Source: Pseudoneurospora amorphoporcata
Lineage: Eukaryota; Ascomycota; Sordariomycetes; Sordariales; Sordariaceae
Assembly: GCA_033297205.1 (NCBI GenBank)
Contig: MU859222.1
Coordinates: forward strand, 1-64,000
DNA: 64,000 bases
Direction: 5' to 3'
Position 1 is the stretch's first letter. Each line of letters opens with the position of its first letter. Of this stretch, positions 46,835-58,280 are shown in pieces. The notes beneath the pieces are model-generated. The model did not search any database and was not told where the DNA came from. It saw nothing but the letters and a program-made list of their open reading frames with translations. The position numbers and the translations under genes were made by a program.

Positions 46835-47373
46835 ATGAAGAGAGATTCGAGAGCAGGAAAAGGTGAAAGGGTTCAGGCAAGGTTACAGTTGGACTGGAAG
46901 GGAGAACAATGTCGTGGTTGGAGTTGAAGAGTCAGAAGGGAGCTTGGGCCATTTCAGCTCAATTTAGCGAGTCGCGGCTCCCGTCGTCGTCGCAGATCGG
47001 GATCATGGACCCACACTACCCGCACTTACATTCGGATGGCAGCCCCACAGCGGGGTGCTTGGCAAAGCACAGCTGTGGAAGAAACTCAAAGCAAGCAACG
47101 GGAACGAGACTTGGAAGCAGCAAGGCGTCACACTCCAGCGGGATGCAGTGGACGCCAAAACGCAACTGACCCAGACTGACCAACCCCACGACATCGCAAC
47201 CAGTGACCGTAGCTCCAGCCTGACGACCATACTACCGAACATCACAACCCTAAACACACTCGACAATCCCTAACGGTTCGATCTCGACCATATCCTCTCC
47301 TTTCGTCATACCCACCAGCGTAACCCACAGCGCACACCCAACCAACTTCCTCAACAAACTAACAAACAAAACG
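45604..47373. other. Intergenic with weak ORFs and a poly(A) tract
   Basis: A plus frame open at 46022-46678 (154 codons from its first ATG at 46214) and a minus frame at 46527-46760 (MSTNIDAVEG..., with one hydrophobic segment SMIVLVFCFLLSKL) overlap each other; neither is recognisable and at most one could be real. A 32-nt poly(A) run is at 46801. The last 130 bases are the CA-rich, CT-rich leader of LSM7. Confidence 0.4.
46801..46832. repeat. Poly(A) run, 32 nt
   Basis: Uninterrupted A32 flanked by GAATG on the left and AGAATGAAG shortly to the right, the longest homopolymer in the window. It may be simple slippage or the scar of a polyadenylated insertion; the flanking GAATG pair is too short to prove a target duplication. 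Confidence 0.85.
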
Positions 47374-48008
47374 ATGGCCGACAGAGGGAACAGGGGCGGC
47401 CGTGGTGGTGGCGGCTACCGCGGCGGTCGCGGAGGCAACCGTGGAGGAGCAGGTGGTGGTGGTTCCGGCTCGGGTGCTGGTGGTGCTCAGGGCGGTGACC
47501 GCGGCGAGCGCCCCAAGAAGGAAAACATTCTCGACCTCAAGAAGTACATGGACCAGCGCATTACTGTCAAGTTCAATGGTGGACGTGAAGGTACGTCATG
47601 GCAAGACATGCCTTCGTCTTCAGAGTGCTCTCAACAAGCTCTCTACAGGCTGGCCACAACCTTGTTTGTTTGTCTGTCTGTCCCTCTGCTGACACTAGAC
47701 CCCTTCTTGTCCAGTTACCGGTACACTCAAGGGTTACGATGCGCTTATGAACTTGGTTTTGGATGACGTGCAGGAGGCTGTTAGAGGTAAGTTTGCTGTT
47801 GTCCACCTTCTCTGCGCGGCGCATCCCGCTGTCGTGGTCCCAGTTGATCACTAACCTCCCGTGCGCCGATGCAGACGAAGAAGGCAACGAAACTACTCGT
47901 CCCCTTGGGCTTGTTGTCGCGCGCGGCACGCTCCTCGTGGTAATCAGCCCCGTCGACGGAAGCGAGGTGATTGCGAACCCCTTCGCCCAGCAGGAGGAGG
48001 AAGCTTGA
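47374..48008 (+). CDS. lsm7: U6 snRNA-associated Sm-like protein LSm7
   Basis: Subunit of the heptameric LSm rings: LSm2-8 binds the U6 snRNA 3' end in the nucleus, and LSm1-7 promotes decapping in cytoplasmic mRNA decay. Three exons, 47374-47590, 47715-47786 and 47875-48008, give 140 residues; both introns are phase 1. The Sm fold begins at about residue 50 (NILDLKKYMDQRITVKFNGG, TGTLKGYDALMNLVLDD) and the second Sm motif is LGLVVARGTLLVVISP, ending IANPFAQQEEEA, closely paralleling the human protein. The first 46 residues are an Arg/Gly-rich extension (GNRGGRGGGGYRGGRGGNRG) absent from the 103-residue human protein; such RGG tracts often bind RNA and are arginine-methylated. It is convergent with PAN3, with stops 0.9 kb apart. 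Confidence 0.95.
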
Positions 48009-48886
48009 GGAGAGGACAAGAAGTTCTCGTATGGAGAAAGAAGATCGTGAAATCTGCACCATCCCATCTTCATAAAATATTCACACCAACCTACGAAATT
48101 TGATCGCCATCCATCATCCTCGCAAACCGACTGATACCGGAAATGGACGAGGTAACGACATGACGAAGGGAAAGGAGGAGCAGGGAAGGAAGGGAAACTC
48201 CAGGCCAGAAACCTGGTATGTTACGCGAACTCGAACATTTTGACATAATACGCGCCCCTTTCAAGAGACAGGACGGTGCAATAAGGGAGAGCATTGAAAA
48301 ATTGGGTGATCAGACACCCACTGTCAAGCATGGAGATGCCCAAAGTCGGTCGCAGCTACCGGCCAATAATACCCACCAGAGGGGCCGTAAGAGGGGAATC
48401 GGCTACACAGAAAAAAGAAGCCATGCACAAACTGTCCGCTGGCTCGCGGAATTCACGAAGGACGTCCAGCCAGCCATGCTTTACCTACCGAGCGTGAGAC
48501 AGACTGAGATATCAAGTCTGAAGGCAACACCTGCCCGCTTAAGAGAATGTCCCCTTGGCTTTGTTCTGCCGCATATGTATGCCAGTTGTTTGCAGACCAC
48601 AGCCTGCCCTGGGTTCGGAAAATTTTTATGAGTTTGTTTTCTGGTTCGCTGTCTAATATGATCTGCTCATCGCTGTTAACCACTTCCCATCTCTTAGTCA
48701 CATTTCCCCTTCTCCTCAACCCCCTCCTCTTCGCTTCCCTGGTAGGTCGAGCTCGCTTTGGTCGGGCAGCTACAGCGAATACCTATTGTCGTTCTGTCTT
48801 TTCTTGGCCGAGGCCAAGACTTTGGCCTGTGGCCGAAAACGCCTCGAAGCCCTTGGCGGAACGAGCCAGCTGGAAGACTCCGGGTC
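48009..48886. other. Convergent intergenic region between lsm7 and pan3
   Basis: About 0.9 kb holding the 3' flanks of both genes. Frames up to 137 codons show no recognisable content. No additional gene is seen. Confidence 0.55.
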
Positions 48887-51266
48887 CTAGATGGTAGCCC
48901 CCGTCGTGCTCGGTTTACCTTCCTTTCCAAGCTCGCCATACGCGCGATCCAACATCTGTCGTATACTCCTGTAGCTGACCACGAAAACCGTGGCATTGTC
49001 GCGGCTGGTGAGCAAGATCTGTTCTTCGGAACTGGCGTCGAGCTTGCTCAGGCAACTGAGATAGTGATTCGTGTCGAGACGAGCCTTTCCGTCGGCATCC
49101 ACTTGGTGGAAAACATAATCTCTGAATAGTTTTAGGAGGAGGCGCTCTCCGGTTTCCGACCAGTTGTGCACCCCGCATGAATCGCCCCGCTCATTGACAA
49201 CAGACAGTTTGAACATGAGGCGGGCAATCCTGCCGTTCTCCAACTCCCTCATCAGATGAAATTCCTTTTCATCCGACTCCTGCATGACAAAATTGGCAAA
49301 GTTGGCGAGGTGTGTCGTCATTCCGCCAAGAAGGGTCTCAACCGTCTTGGTTTCCCCTGGAGCAGAGGGCTTGATGAGCCATTCCAGTACTCCCTTCAGC
49401 TGTGTCGAATAGCGCTGTGCCATGGTAGCCAGAGCGGCATCAATGTTGTTGAAATTGAGCGTCGGGGTGTTTGTGGCCAGGGCAAGAATGATTCTACCAA
49501 ACTTGACAAAATCCTCTTGTTGCAGCTCCTCAATCGTTTTGCGGTTGGGGCTGTCATGATGTAGTACATCGAGGATTGAGCACGCCGCAAGCCGAATGCG
49601 GTTGTTTTCCCAGATGATCTTACTCAACTCAAGACAGCGGGCGGCCAGCTTGGCATTGTGGATGGCCAACAGCGCGTTCGCTATTTGGCACACATAGCTC
49701 CATAAAACGTTTTCAGGAATCTTATTCGTATTCCGTAATCTGTTGTGGCCGTTGTTTGGTGGAAAATGATGGTCGTAGAGTGTTTCCGAAAGAGGGTGAA
49801 AGTCATAAACAAAGATCAGAGAGCTGTCGCCAAAGAATTCGGTAGTAAATGCTTCGTGTACAGTGACGATATTTGCGTTAATGACTTTTTTCCACTCCTT
49901 GGTAACGTTGAGGATGGCCTTTTCGTTGGTCAGGCGGTAACCTTCGATACGTCTCAAGGCGAAGTGTCTCCCATTCTTGTTGTTCTGTGCTTTGTACATC
50001 CAACTAGGATAGCCAAAGCAAGTGGAGTTCCTCGTAGCCTTGGTATCGAGAGGGAAGAGCGAGTGCCAGCGATCAAGATTTGGAAGCCCGGAATCTACAA
50101 CGGTTAGCATTTGACCACCAGTGAAGTGGTTGTGGACTCACTTGGTAGTAATTGCTGCATATGGAACAGTTTCTTCTGCAAGTTTTCTCGCCTATCCTTC
50201 GGAATGAAGAAGTCGTACGTAGTTCGCTGATAAGGTTGAAGGCTTGGACGATACAGCTCGGATGGCGGTTGGTAGAGATGGTAGTTGGGTGGATGGACAA
50301 GCCCATTGCCAAAACCTGCAGGCTGATATAATCCTCCCCCAGCACCCGCCAGAGTGTTCGGGTCGTTTGCGTATGGGTTGTATTGGCCCGTGGGCGGCAT
50401 AGTTTGACCCAGTGAATTTATCGAAAAGGGGTCGCTATAAAGACCACCGTCCTGAGTAACGTTTTGTGCCCCATTCTGCGATATCTCCAGACGACTGTGA
50501 GCAAAGGCCATCTACCAACATTCGACATATGACTTACCGTGTTGCCGACATCGTAGTTCTGCGGGGTAAACTCTCTGATAGCCGCTGGATTGAATATGGT
50601 CGAATCACCCGGTTGTTGTAGAGTCGGCGTGGATGCTATGGCCGAGTTAGACATTGCTTAACCATCCATGTAAGGCCTCGGAACTGTCCTGGGACACTCA
50701 CTACCAACTCCCCTTGGGGTGAATGGGGCAGCACTCGCAGCCTGGGAGGAAAAAGTAGACTTCTTTCCAGCTGGTTGCTGCTGGTTAGCTGGCGTAAAGG
50801 ATGGGGATTCGACATTGAACACTCTTCGGTTAGAGTTGCTATCGCCAAAGTCAGAAACAAACGAGGCACACCGACAAAAGGAAGACCCCAAAAAAAGCAT
50901 ATCTCTCCACGTCATTGCAATTCCTTCCAAGATCCAGACGCATAACACTCCGCTAACAAAGCATGCAGATGTAAAGAAGGTTGGGACAGGACTTACAGGT
51001 CGGTCTGTGAACCAGATGCCTTGTTCTGGTCATGGTTGAAGGTACATCCAGAATCCTCCCATCGGCAATGTCCGTAGATAACAACATTGCGGCAGAGTGT
51101 TTCCTTGGTGTCTTCGGAGGCAAACCAGTTAGCGAGACACGCCTGACGGGCTGCGATAGAACGACGACCGAGACCCGGCCTACGCTGAGGACATACCGCG
51201 GTTCTTTGCACGCGGCGACCCGACCTGCCTTCGGAGATCGCCCGAATTATATCGCGTTGCGGCCAT
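48887..51266 (-). CDS. pan3: PAN3, regulatory subunit of the PAN2-PAN3 deadenylase
   Basis: Pseudokinase that recruits the PAN2 nuclease to poly(A)-bound Pab1 for the first phase of mRNA deadenylation. Six exons, 51266-51197, 51111-50997, 50838-50705, 50635-50538, 50451-50142 and 50094-48887, give 644 residues, the usual fungal length. Residues 24-55 contain a CCCH zinc finger (CRNVVIYGHC, then C and H in GCTFNHDQ; C-x8-C-x6-C-x3-H). Residues about 118-132 (TIFNPAAIREFTP) are a PAM2-like motif for binding the Pab1 MLLE domain. The pseudokinase region covers about 265-520, with a degenerate catalytic segment (LAARCLELSKIIW), followed by the coiled coil and C-terminal knob (RDYVFHQVDADGKARLD, LLTSRDNATVFVVSY). 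The fourth intron (86 nt) has alternative acceptors, so the exon 4-5 join is the least certain. Confidence 0.93.
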
Positions 51267-52578
51267 GGTGTAGACGGGCTATTTATTGTATTGGACTAGC
51301 AAAAGGGATGAACGAGCCCGGGACCGGTTTTACAACGCCTGCAGCAGAGCAGCTTAGCAAAGCATTCGTCTAGCGAGCACGGAGAGGTGGTCATACTTCT
51401 TCACCCCCACGGATCTCTCCCATATTTCGGACAAGCCGACACCCATAGGGAACGGCGAAGGCGCCGGCGCAGAGTTGTGTGGTAGCAAGCGGTAGCAGCG
51501 GAAAGCTCGAGATTTCGGTTTTAGGTCGACGATATGCTGACGAGGATGGCGATGAATAGGGGACGTATATAATCGGAAGGCACGCGATGGGCCAGTTGGA
51601 GATGCGCCACTCGCGCGGAAGACAAAGAAGAGTGCTGGGTGGTAAACGTCGTGTGCAATCCTGCTTTGAGGATATGGAGGTCCGGTGGGCGGCGCTGACT
51701 TGACGAATCGAGTCCAAGGGGGTAAGATTCGGATGGTTTTGCGAGTACAATCCGCACGCTACAGCACGTTGCTGAGCAAAGACGGCGATGCGTGACCGTG
51801 ACGACGGGAACCTGAGCTGCTGCCCTCGAGTGCCCACTCACCTTTCCAGCAGCATCAGCGAAGAAAGCTCTGAGGAACTGGAACGCGGCGGCGGGCTGCG
51901 GACAGGGCACGGCAGCCGGGCGGGAGTCCAGACATCAGGCAGGGAACTCGCACCCGGTCGCATCGAGTGTGCCATCGCTCCCACCCCACCACTCCCACCT
52001 TGGTCTACAGGTACTTGGCGACCCTAGTTGCCTGCCCTCAGTTCCACTCGGCTCCCCCATTCCCGACCGCTAAGAGGAAGGTTGCCGACGGCGGCCGATA
52101 TGCGACTATCAGATTCGTGCATGACTGACTATGGACCTGCGTTAGGCACATAACCGAGGCCGCTGACCTCATCTAACTGACGTGGTATCTTCACGCTTCA
52201 GCTCAACGCGCAGTCCAACATATGTAGGTCGCTACTGCACACCATCAAGGTTCACCATTCGACCTCTTCCTTCTTGGTCTAGGTACCACTTCTCTTTTTG
52301 TTCTCGCCTTCTTTCTCTCTCTCCTTTATTTCTCAACCGACATCGACCCGACCGGCTTTCGTGATCACGACCTGAGCTACACGTGTCAACCAGCTCTCTC
52401 GACAACCGAGCATCGAGTATTAATACCGAGGCCAGCTTCCTTGAACTCTGCTCCGTTTGATGTCTAGTCAAAGAACCGACTAATTACCAAACGACACAAA
52501 TCGTCCACGTTTTGACAAGCTACGCTTAATATTATAATAAACACTCAAACTATATACGCGACCACCGAACTGCACACA
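51267..52578. other. Divergent promoter region of pan3 and the UBX gene
   Basis: Two overlapping minus-strand frames (51391-51837, 51521-51910) have short hydrophobic stretches (YIRPLFIAILVSIS; FPLLPLATTQLCAGAFAV) and might be parts of a small membrane protein, but no consistent exon model was found. The last 300 bases before 52579 are pyrimidine-rich on the plus strand, typical of a fungal promoter/leader. Confidence 0.45.
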
Positions 52579-54192
52579 ATGGCAAGCGATAATGCATTGG
52601 ACATCGCACAGCTCTCCCCGGAACGACAGCAGGCCTTGCAACAATATACAGATGTGACCGGGCAGGAGATCACGGATGCTATCCCGTTGCTTGAACGGTC
52701 GCAGTGGAATGTTCAGGTACATACCGATTGGGCTCCCCGGTTTTTTTCGCCTGCATGCACGCGCTGGGACTAACATCTGGACCAGATAGCTATAGCAAAA
52801 TTCTTCGACGGCGAAGGGCCCGACCTGGTTGCCGAAGCCCAAGCAGCTCAGAACGAAGTGCCTAGGGTTGCGGGTAGGCATGAGACATTACAGGAAACCG
52901 TCTGGTCGGACATTGCGCAGCAGGCTGGACTACACCGCGCGAATCGAACACCACCGGCCCCCCGTGTGGTGCCCGCGAGACCCGTCACGTATCAAGCCCC
53001 GTCGCTGATTTCCCTCTTCTTGTCGCCGTTTCGGGTGGTCTTGCGAGTCTTTGCCAGCCTGTTTCGCCCTATCATCTACATACTGTCCTTTATTCCGCAG
53101 TCTCTGCGACCGAATGCTCTAGCAACGTCACTCCGGAAGTCCCGGCGAAGCTTGCTTCCCAAAGAAACGGCCGGGCGATTCAGACGGGAATTTGAGGAGC
53201 TGTATGGCGCGCACGGTCTGACCTTTTTTGATGGCGGACATGCTCAAGCTTTGGACACCGCAAAGAAAGATCTCAAGTTCTTGTTGACGATACTGATTTC
53301 ACCAGAACACGACGATACCGACTCATTCATTAAAGATACGCTCCTCGACCCCGAGGTTGTGGCCTTCATCAACGACCCCGCCAACAACATCATAGTATGG
53401 GGAGGAAATGTTCTGGATTCTGAAGCTTATCAAGTATCCATGGAGTACATGTGCACCAAGTTTCCGTTTTCATGTTTGGTGTGCCTGACGCCGAAAGAGG
53501 GAAGCACGCGGATGGGAATCGTGAAGCGTATCGCAGGGCCTGTTTCCCCGTCTGTCTTCATTGCCGGAATCCGGGGAGCGATTGAGAAGTACGCGCCTGA
53601 TCTTGACAGTGTGCGCGCTGAGCGCGCGGCGCAGGACATGGCCCGCAACTTGCGATCTGAGCAGGATTCGGCTTATGAACGGTCGCTCGCCATCGACAGA
53701 GAACGAGCACGACAAAAGCGGGAGGCAGCAGCTGCTGCTGCCGAGGCAGAGAGGCGCGCACGAGAAGAGGCTGAGGCAGCAGAGCGAAAGGAAAAGTTGC
53801 GCCAGCAATGGAGAAGGTGGCGTGCTACTACTATTGCGCCCGAGCCTGATGTCTCGGTGAAGGATGCGGTCCGTCTGGCACTTAATATGTCGCAGTCGTC
53901 CGGCAGGGGGAGAGTCACGCGGAGGTTTGCCCCTGATGCGTCACTGGAGGATGTCTATGCGTTCGTTGAATGTTATGACTTGCTCTACCCTGAGAACGAG
54001 GAGAAGAGGGGAGATGTGGAAGAAACTGCGGGAAAGCCTGACGACTACGAACACAAGTACGCGTTTAGGATTGCGTCGGTGATGCCAAGGGAGGTTTTTG
54101 AACCTACCGTGTCGGTTACTATTGCTCAAAAAATGGGCAGGGGAGGCAATTTGATCATGGAGGATCTTGTTGACGAGGAAGACGAGGAGTGA
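52579..54192 (+). CDS. ubx2: UBA-UAS-UBX protein of FAF2/Ubx2 type (ER-associated degradation)
   Basis: Membrane-anchored adaptor that recruits the Cdc48/p97 ATPase to ubiquitinated ER or lipid-droplet proteins. Two exons, 52579-52716 and 52786-54192, give 514 residues; the 69-nt intron is phase 0 (NVQ-IAIAKFFDG). The UBA-like domain is about 10-55 (QQALQQYTDVTGQEITDAIP). Residues 118-152 (SLISLFLSPFRVVLRVFASL, PIIYILSFIPQSL) form the hydrophobic hairpin that inserts in the ER/lipid-droplet membrane. The thioredoxin-like UAS domain spans about 168-330, a highly charged coiled coil about 335-395 (KREAAAAAAEAERRAREEAE), and the UBX domain about 402-500 (RRFAPDASLEDVYAFVECYD, YAFRIASVMPREVF). 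The acidic tail ends EDLVDEEDEE. The domain order matches FAF2/UBXD8 and fission yeast Ucp10. Confidence 0.92.
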
Positions 54193-55465
54193 TATCCGAT
54201 TATTCGGGGTGAGAGCTTGCGCATCTTTGTTGGCGAAGCTTTGTAAATTAATCTGCATAAATAGGAGCCCAGGGCCTTATATTTGTTTAGAGGGCTTGTA
54301 CATTCGGTTACGAAGAGTATGACTTTTTAGATATGTAATCCACTGCCTTGACATCCCGTGGCCGAGGCCCAGTCTGTTCTTGTGCGATTCATTGCAAGGT
54401 TGGATAAAGTTGTGCACTCGTAGGATGTGAGGTTCACACTGTCTTGATCACAAACAGCCAAAGCCAAGATCAAAGGACCCTCCTTGTCTCCATCACAGGC
54501 GCAATCCACTTGTACCGGTACCTCATGAATGGGCAATGGAAAGAGCTGTTGCAAGTACCGAATACTTTTCCCATGCCTCCGGATCGACACTAGATTGACA
54601 GCTCACATATCTAACTGACACGACATTTTTCAACTGCGTAGCGGATAGCACCTCCGGGTACCGATCAAAGTGGTTCCGCTTGAGATTATTAGGTTGCTTA
54701 AATCGCCAGGCTTTTGGACAGGTCTACTCAGGCGATGAAGATTCCAAGAGCTTGGTTAGCAGGCACGGCAGGCAGCAGCCTATTGTTGCCTATCGCAGTA
54801 CGACGTCGGGCTGGATTCAACTACCTAGGTACAAGTTTGGCTATGTGAAATGTAGTGTAGTGTATCAATGGCGGGATATTTACCCCGACATACCTATCAC
54901 TCACGTCTGCAGTCTGAGCTCGGCTTCCAAAACACGTCCGGGTAATAATGACATGAGTTGAGTGGTAATCTATCTTTACCGTGCACTAACAGTCCACGGT
55001 GTCATTGGACCCTGGATCCTCCCATCTGCAGATAGTAGGCGCGCGTTGTCATAGTGATCCCCTGACCCTCGTCAACCGCGTGGTGGCACTGCAACTGTTC
55101 CTTTGCCGTCCCCTCAACTCCCGTCAACTGCAGTCTGCAGGCTTTCGTCTCTCGCTGTTGACCGCAACAACCCTGCCTTGTCTTACTCACCTGCCTGGCA
55201 GGAAACCCAGCGGTTACATCTGCCTTCGATAGCTCACCACGGAATTCAATCAGTTGCACGCTCTTCGAGACTTCTTCTCCTGCGCACGTACTTCCCGACG
55301 CATCTATAAGATTTGGAGACCAAGCAAGCGGACACCGACTTGTCTCTCCGCTGCACCCGCGCCCGTTACCGAGACACGAGACATACATAACCTCGGATTC
55401 AGGCCACCCTCAACTTCAACGCCTCTACTCGATACACGAGACCCCGCCCTGGCTTAGGCGCGATT
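54193..55465. other. Intergenic between the UBX and VHS genes
   Basis: About 1.3 kb of 3' flank plus CT/CA-rich leader. Frames up to 128 codons have no recognisable content. Confidence 0.5.
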
Positions 55466-57639
55466 ATGACAAGCAAGATGAAGAACTTCAGCATGAACAA
55501 GGTGCTCAGCAGCATCAAGAAGAAGCCAACATTCTCAAATGGTAAGCGCTGGCCAGACTGCGCTCTCCATGGTCACGTTTTCGTGATAGCAGTCGATTTG
55601 CGACTTTCACCGTGGGAGCACAAGCGACCTGACTTCCTCATCTACTTTATGTTCTGAACTTAAGCTTATCTCCCTTTACTGCAGGAAGTGGAAGTGGAAG
55701 CGGGAGTGGAAATGGAAATGGTGACGATGCGACACCCGATCCGACCGGTGATGGCCCTGAGGCGACGGCAGCCCGTTGCGTGGTAGGCTACTCCATCACC
55801 CTATGAAAGACGCCTGCCTTCCTGAAAGCTCAAGCCGCTGATTTGGGTCGTTTACATTGATAGACACAGTTCTGCATGTCTGATAGCGGTAATTCGGTAC
55901 GTTTGTTCAAGTTCTCGCCAATCGCAATTCCAACATGTCCAGGTGGGGGAGAGAGGACGAGAGCTACAGATCGGATCTTTCTCCGGCCCGGATCCTACAT
56001 GGACACATACAGCGCATATATCCGCGATCAACAACTAACATGAAGCAGGGTGACGAAGTCGCTTTCCTACCATCGATCGTCGAGGCGGCCGAGTCGTCGC
56101 CGGCGGCCGCCGCAGAATGCGCCCGCTTGATCCGGAAATACCTACATCGCGACTACTGGACTAAACCATCGTTGCAATACAACGCCATCATGCTGATACG
56201 AATCCTTGTCGACAACCCCGGTGCGACCTTCACGAGAAACATGGATAAGAAGTTTGTCGATACTACCAAGGAGCTGCTCAGGTCAGGGAAGGATGGCAAC
56301 GTTCGGCAGATGCTCATGGAGACGCTGGACGCCTTTGAAAGCACAAAGGGCTTCGATGAGAACCTGCAATTGTTGATTGAGATGTGGAAGAAGGAGAAGG
56401 AAAAGGCATACAGGGTCTACGGCGTAAGTTATCCCCCATTCACGGATACTCGGTAGCAGGCCCAAGTGATATCGATCATACCATGTGCTTACTAACACAA
56501 CCATACCCTTTCAGCACCGCTTCTCATCACCCCCACCGCAACAATACAGTCCCTACCTCTCCCACCAGCAGTCGGTAGCAAACCAGCAAGAATACTTCCA
56601 GCGCACCCCTGACACCTCCCGCCTCCCGGACCCCGTCGAACTCGCCAACCGGCTCGAGGAAGCCCGCACCTCCGCCAAGCTTCTCGAGCAAGTAGTCGCC
56701 TGCACGCCCCCGCCAGAGATCCTCTCCAACGACCTCATCAAGGAGTTCGCGGACCGGTGTACGAGCGCGTCACGCAGCATCCAGGGGTACATGTCGGCGA
56801 CGGACCCGGCGCCCGACAACGACACGATGGAGAGCCTGATCGACACTAACGAGCAGCTACAACAGTCGCTCAACCACCACCAGCGCGCGGTGCTCAACGC
56901 CAAGAAGCAGCTAGGCCTGGGGAGCCCCGGCTCCGAGAGCGTGAGTAGGCCGGGCTCGGTGGCGCCGGGAGTGAATGAGCAGAGCCGGCCTCCTCAGGCA
57001 GCGACGTCGAGTAATAGTAGGAACGAAGGTGTCCAGGATTGGCTGGCAAGTAGTTCGGCTGCGGTTGCAGGCGGAAGCGGAAGCGGAAGCGGAAGTGGCC
57101 AGGGTGCCAGCAGCAGCAGTAGAGGGAAAGGCAAGGCGGCAGCTACCTCCATTGATAGCGACTGGATAGGCGACTACAAGTACGAGCCTATTTCTTCCGG
57201 TCCTGTAGCTGGTGGATCTTCCTCCGCCGCTGCTGGTGCGGGGCCTTCGAGATCCCACACGGGAACACCGCATCGCGACGAAGAGGACCCGTTCAGGGAT
57301 CCGGTCCAGCTCGATTCCTCGGCGTCTTCGATGCGGCGGGTACAACCCTCGACGACGTTAAACACGACGAATGTGGGAAACAACGAGGAGAGATTGTCGT
57401 TTGAGCCATATCACCCGGGATTTGGCGGTAACAGCACGAGCGCCGGGAAAAGCAACAATGACAACTACAGCTACAACTCATCGTCGGCGTATGATTACAG
57501 AGGAAGTGGCGGGGGTTCAGGGACTGGCGCTGGCGCTGGGAATGCGAGAAGTTCGGTACCAGAACCTGTCACGCCAGTCAGTGACGATGGGTTGTACGGT
57601 AGTGGAGATGTGCATCGCTCAACCGGGGTCCAGAGGTGA
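55466..57639 (+). CDS. VHS-GAT domain trafficking adaptor (Lsb5/GGA-like)
   Basis: Endosome/Golgi sorting or actin-linked endocytosis adaptor. Five exons, 55466-55541, 55685-55782, 55864-55896, 56049-56423 and 56515-57639, give 568 residues. Exon 1 is basic (NKVLSSIKKKPTF); exon 2 encodes a Gly-Ser linker (GSGSGSGSGNGNGDD). The VHS domain runs from about 56 to 194 and includes the 33-nt exon 3 (TQFCMSDSGNS) leading into GDEVAFLPSIVEAAESSP and YNAIMLIRILVDNPG. A GAT domain follows at about 234-328 (VELANRLEEARTSAKLLEQV, IDTNEQLQQSLNHHQRAVLN), which binds Arf or ubiquitin in relatives. The last 230 residues are Ser/Gly-rich and disordered, with no GAE ear or SH3 domain, so it is closer to yeast Lsb5 than to GGA proteins. 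Every intron keeps frame. Confidence 0.88.
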
Positions 57640-57848
57640 TTTTGAGCGGTATCAGGGCGGGCGAATGAACACATGATGATATCTACCTTCTCTTCTGCTC
57701 GTGATCATCGATAGGTTGGGATCTTGGGGGAAAGCTAGGACCCGTTGGGAACAGCCGCGGCTCCGGGAGGAGAGCAACGGGACGAGGGAAATGTGGTAAT
57801 GAGCTGGGTTAGGTTCTTATTATTCAGATCGCTTCGATCAACCAATCC
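57640..57848. other. 3' flank of the VHS-GAT gene
   Basis: Short stretch after the stop codon; no feature seen. Confidence 0.5.
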
Positions 57849-58280
57849 CTATTGCGCTCCCCATCCGTCGCTACACCTACCCCCTTCCAATGTCGACTTA
57901 GATTCTTCTTCCCTTCTTCCTGTCTTGCTCCATCCTGCCGACCTGGTTTCATCTACTGCCAAGAATTGCCTGCCTATCGGAACCCGAGTCGCAAGTTTCA
58001 GATCATCGGCCTCGATCCTCCCGGGGCTTGAACCCTGATACTGAGAAGAGCTGATTTGTGTCGAGTGTTTGCTGGGTCCACGACAGCATGGCGCTTGAAG
58101 CTGGTACTTCTGCTGCAGGGCAGCAGGAATTAAAGCAGCAATAGCGTTACGATCTGCGGGCGAGTTGTAAGCAACCCAACGTTGCTGTTCTTGCATGGAC
58201 GTATCGTGTTTGTCCGTTGGGGCTGTCGATAAAGTTGCCGAATGGCCGAGCGAGGACGAGACCCCCTTTTGTCGGCGCAT
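57849..58280 (-). CDS. Candidate single-exon ORF (143 aa), unrecognised
   Basis: Open from an ATG at 58280 to a stop at 57849, convergent with the VHS-GAT gene. The composition looks protein-like: Gln/Ala-rich helix-forming middle (SPADRNAIAALIPAALQQKY), then a charged Ser/Glu/Lys tail (TGRREEESKSTLEGG). No domain, signal peptide or neighbouring exon is recognised. It may be a short species-restricted gene or a chance frame. Confidence 0.3.
   Translation of the reverse strand: MRRQKGVSSSLGHSATLSTAPTDKHDTSMQEQQRWVAYNSPADRNAIAALIPAALQQKYQLQAPCCRGPSKHSTQISSSQYQGSSPGRIEADDLKLATRVPIGRQFLAVDETRSAGWSKTGRREEESKSTLEGGRCSDGWGAQ

Noticed and set aside
58015..58040. tRNA T-arm-like string (GGGTTCAAGCCCC on the minus strand)
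   Set aside because: No matching acceptor stem, D-arm or anticodon stem lies at the expected distance, and the T-stem has a mismatch.
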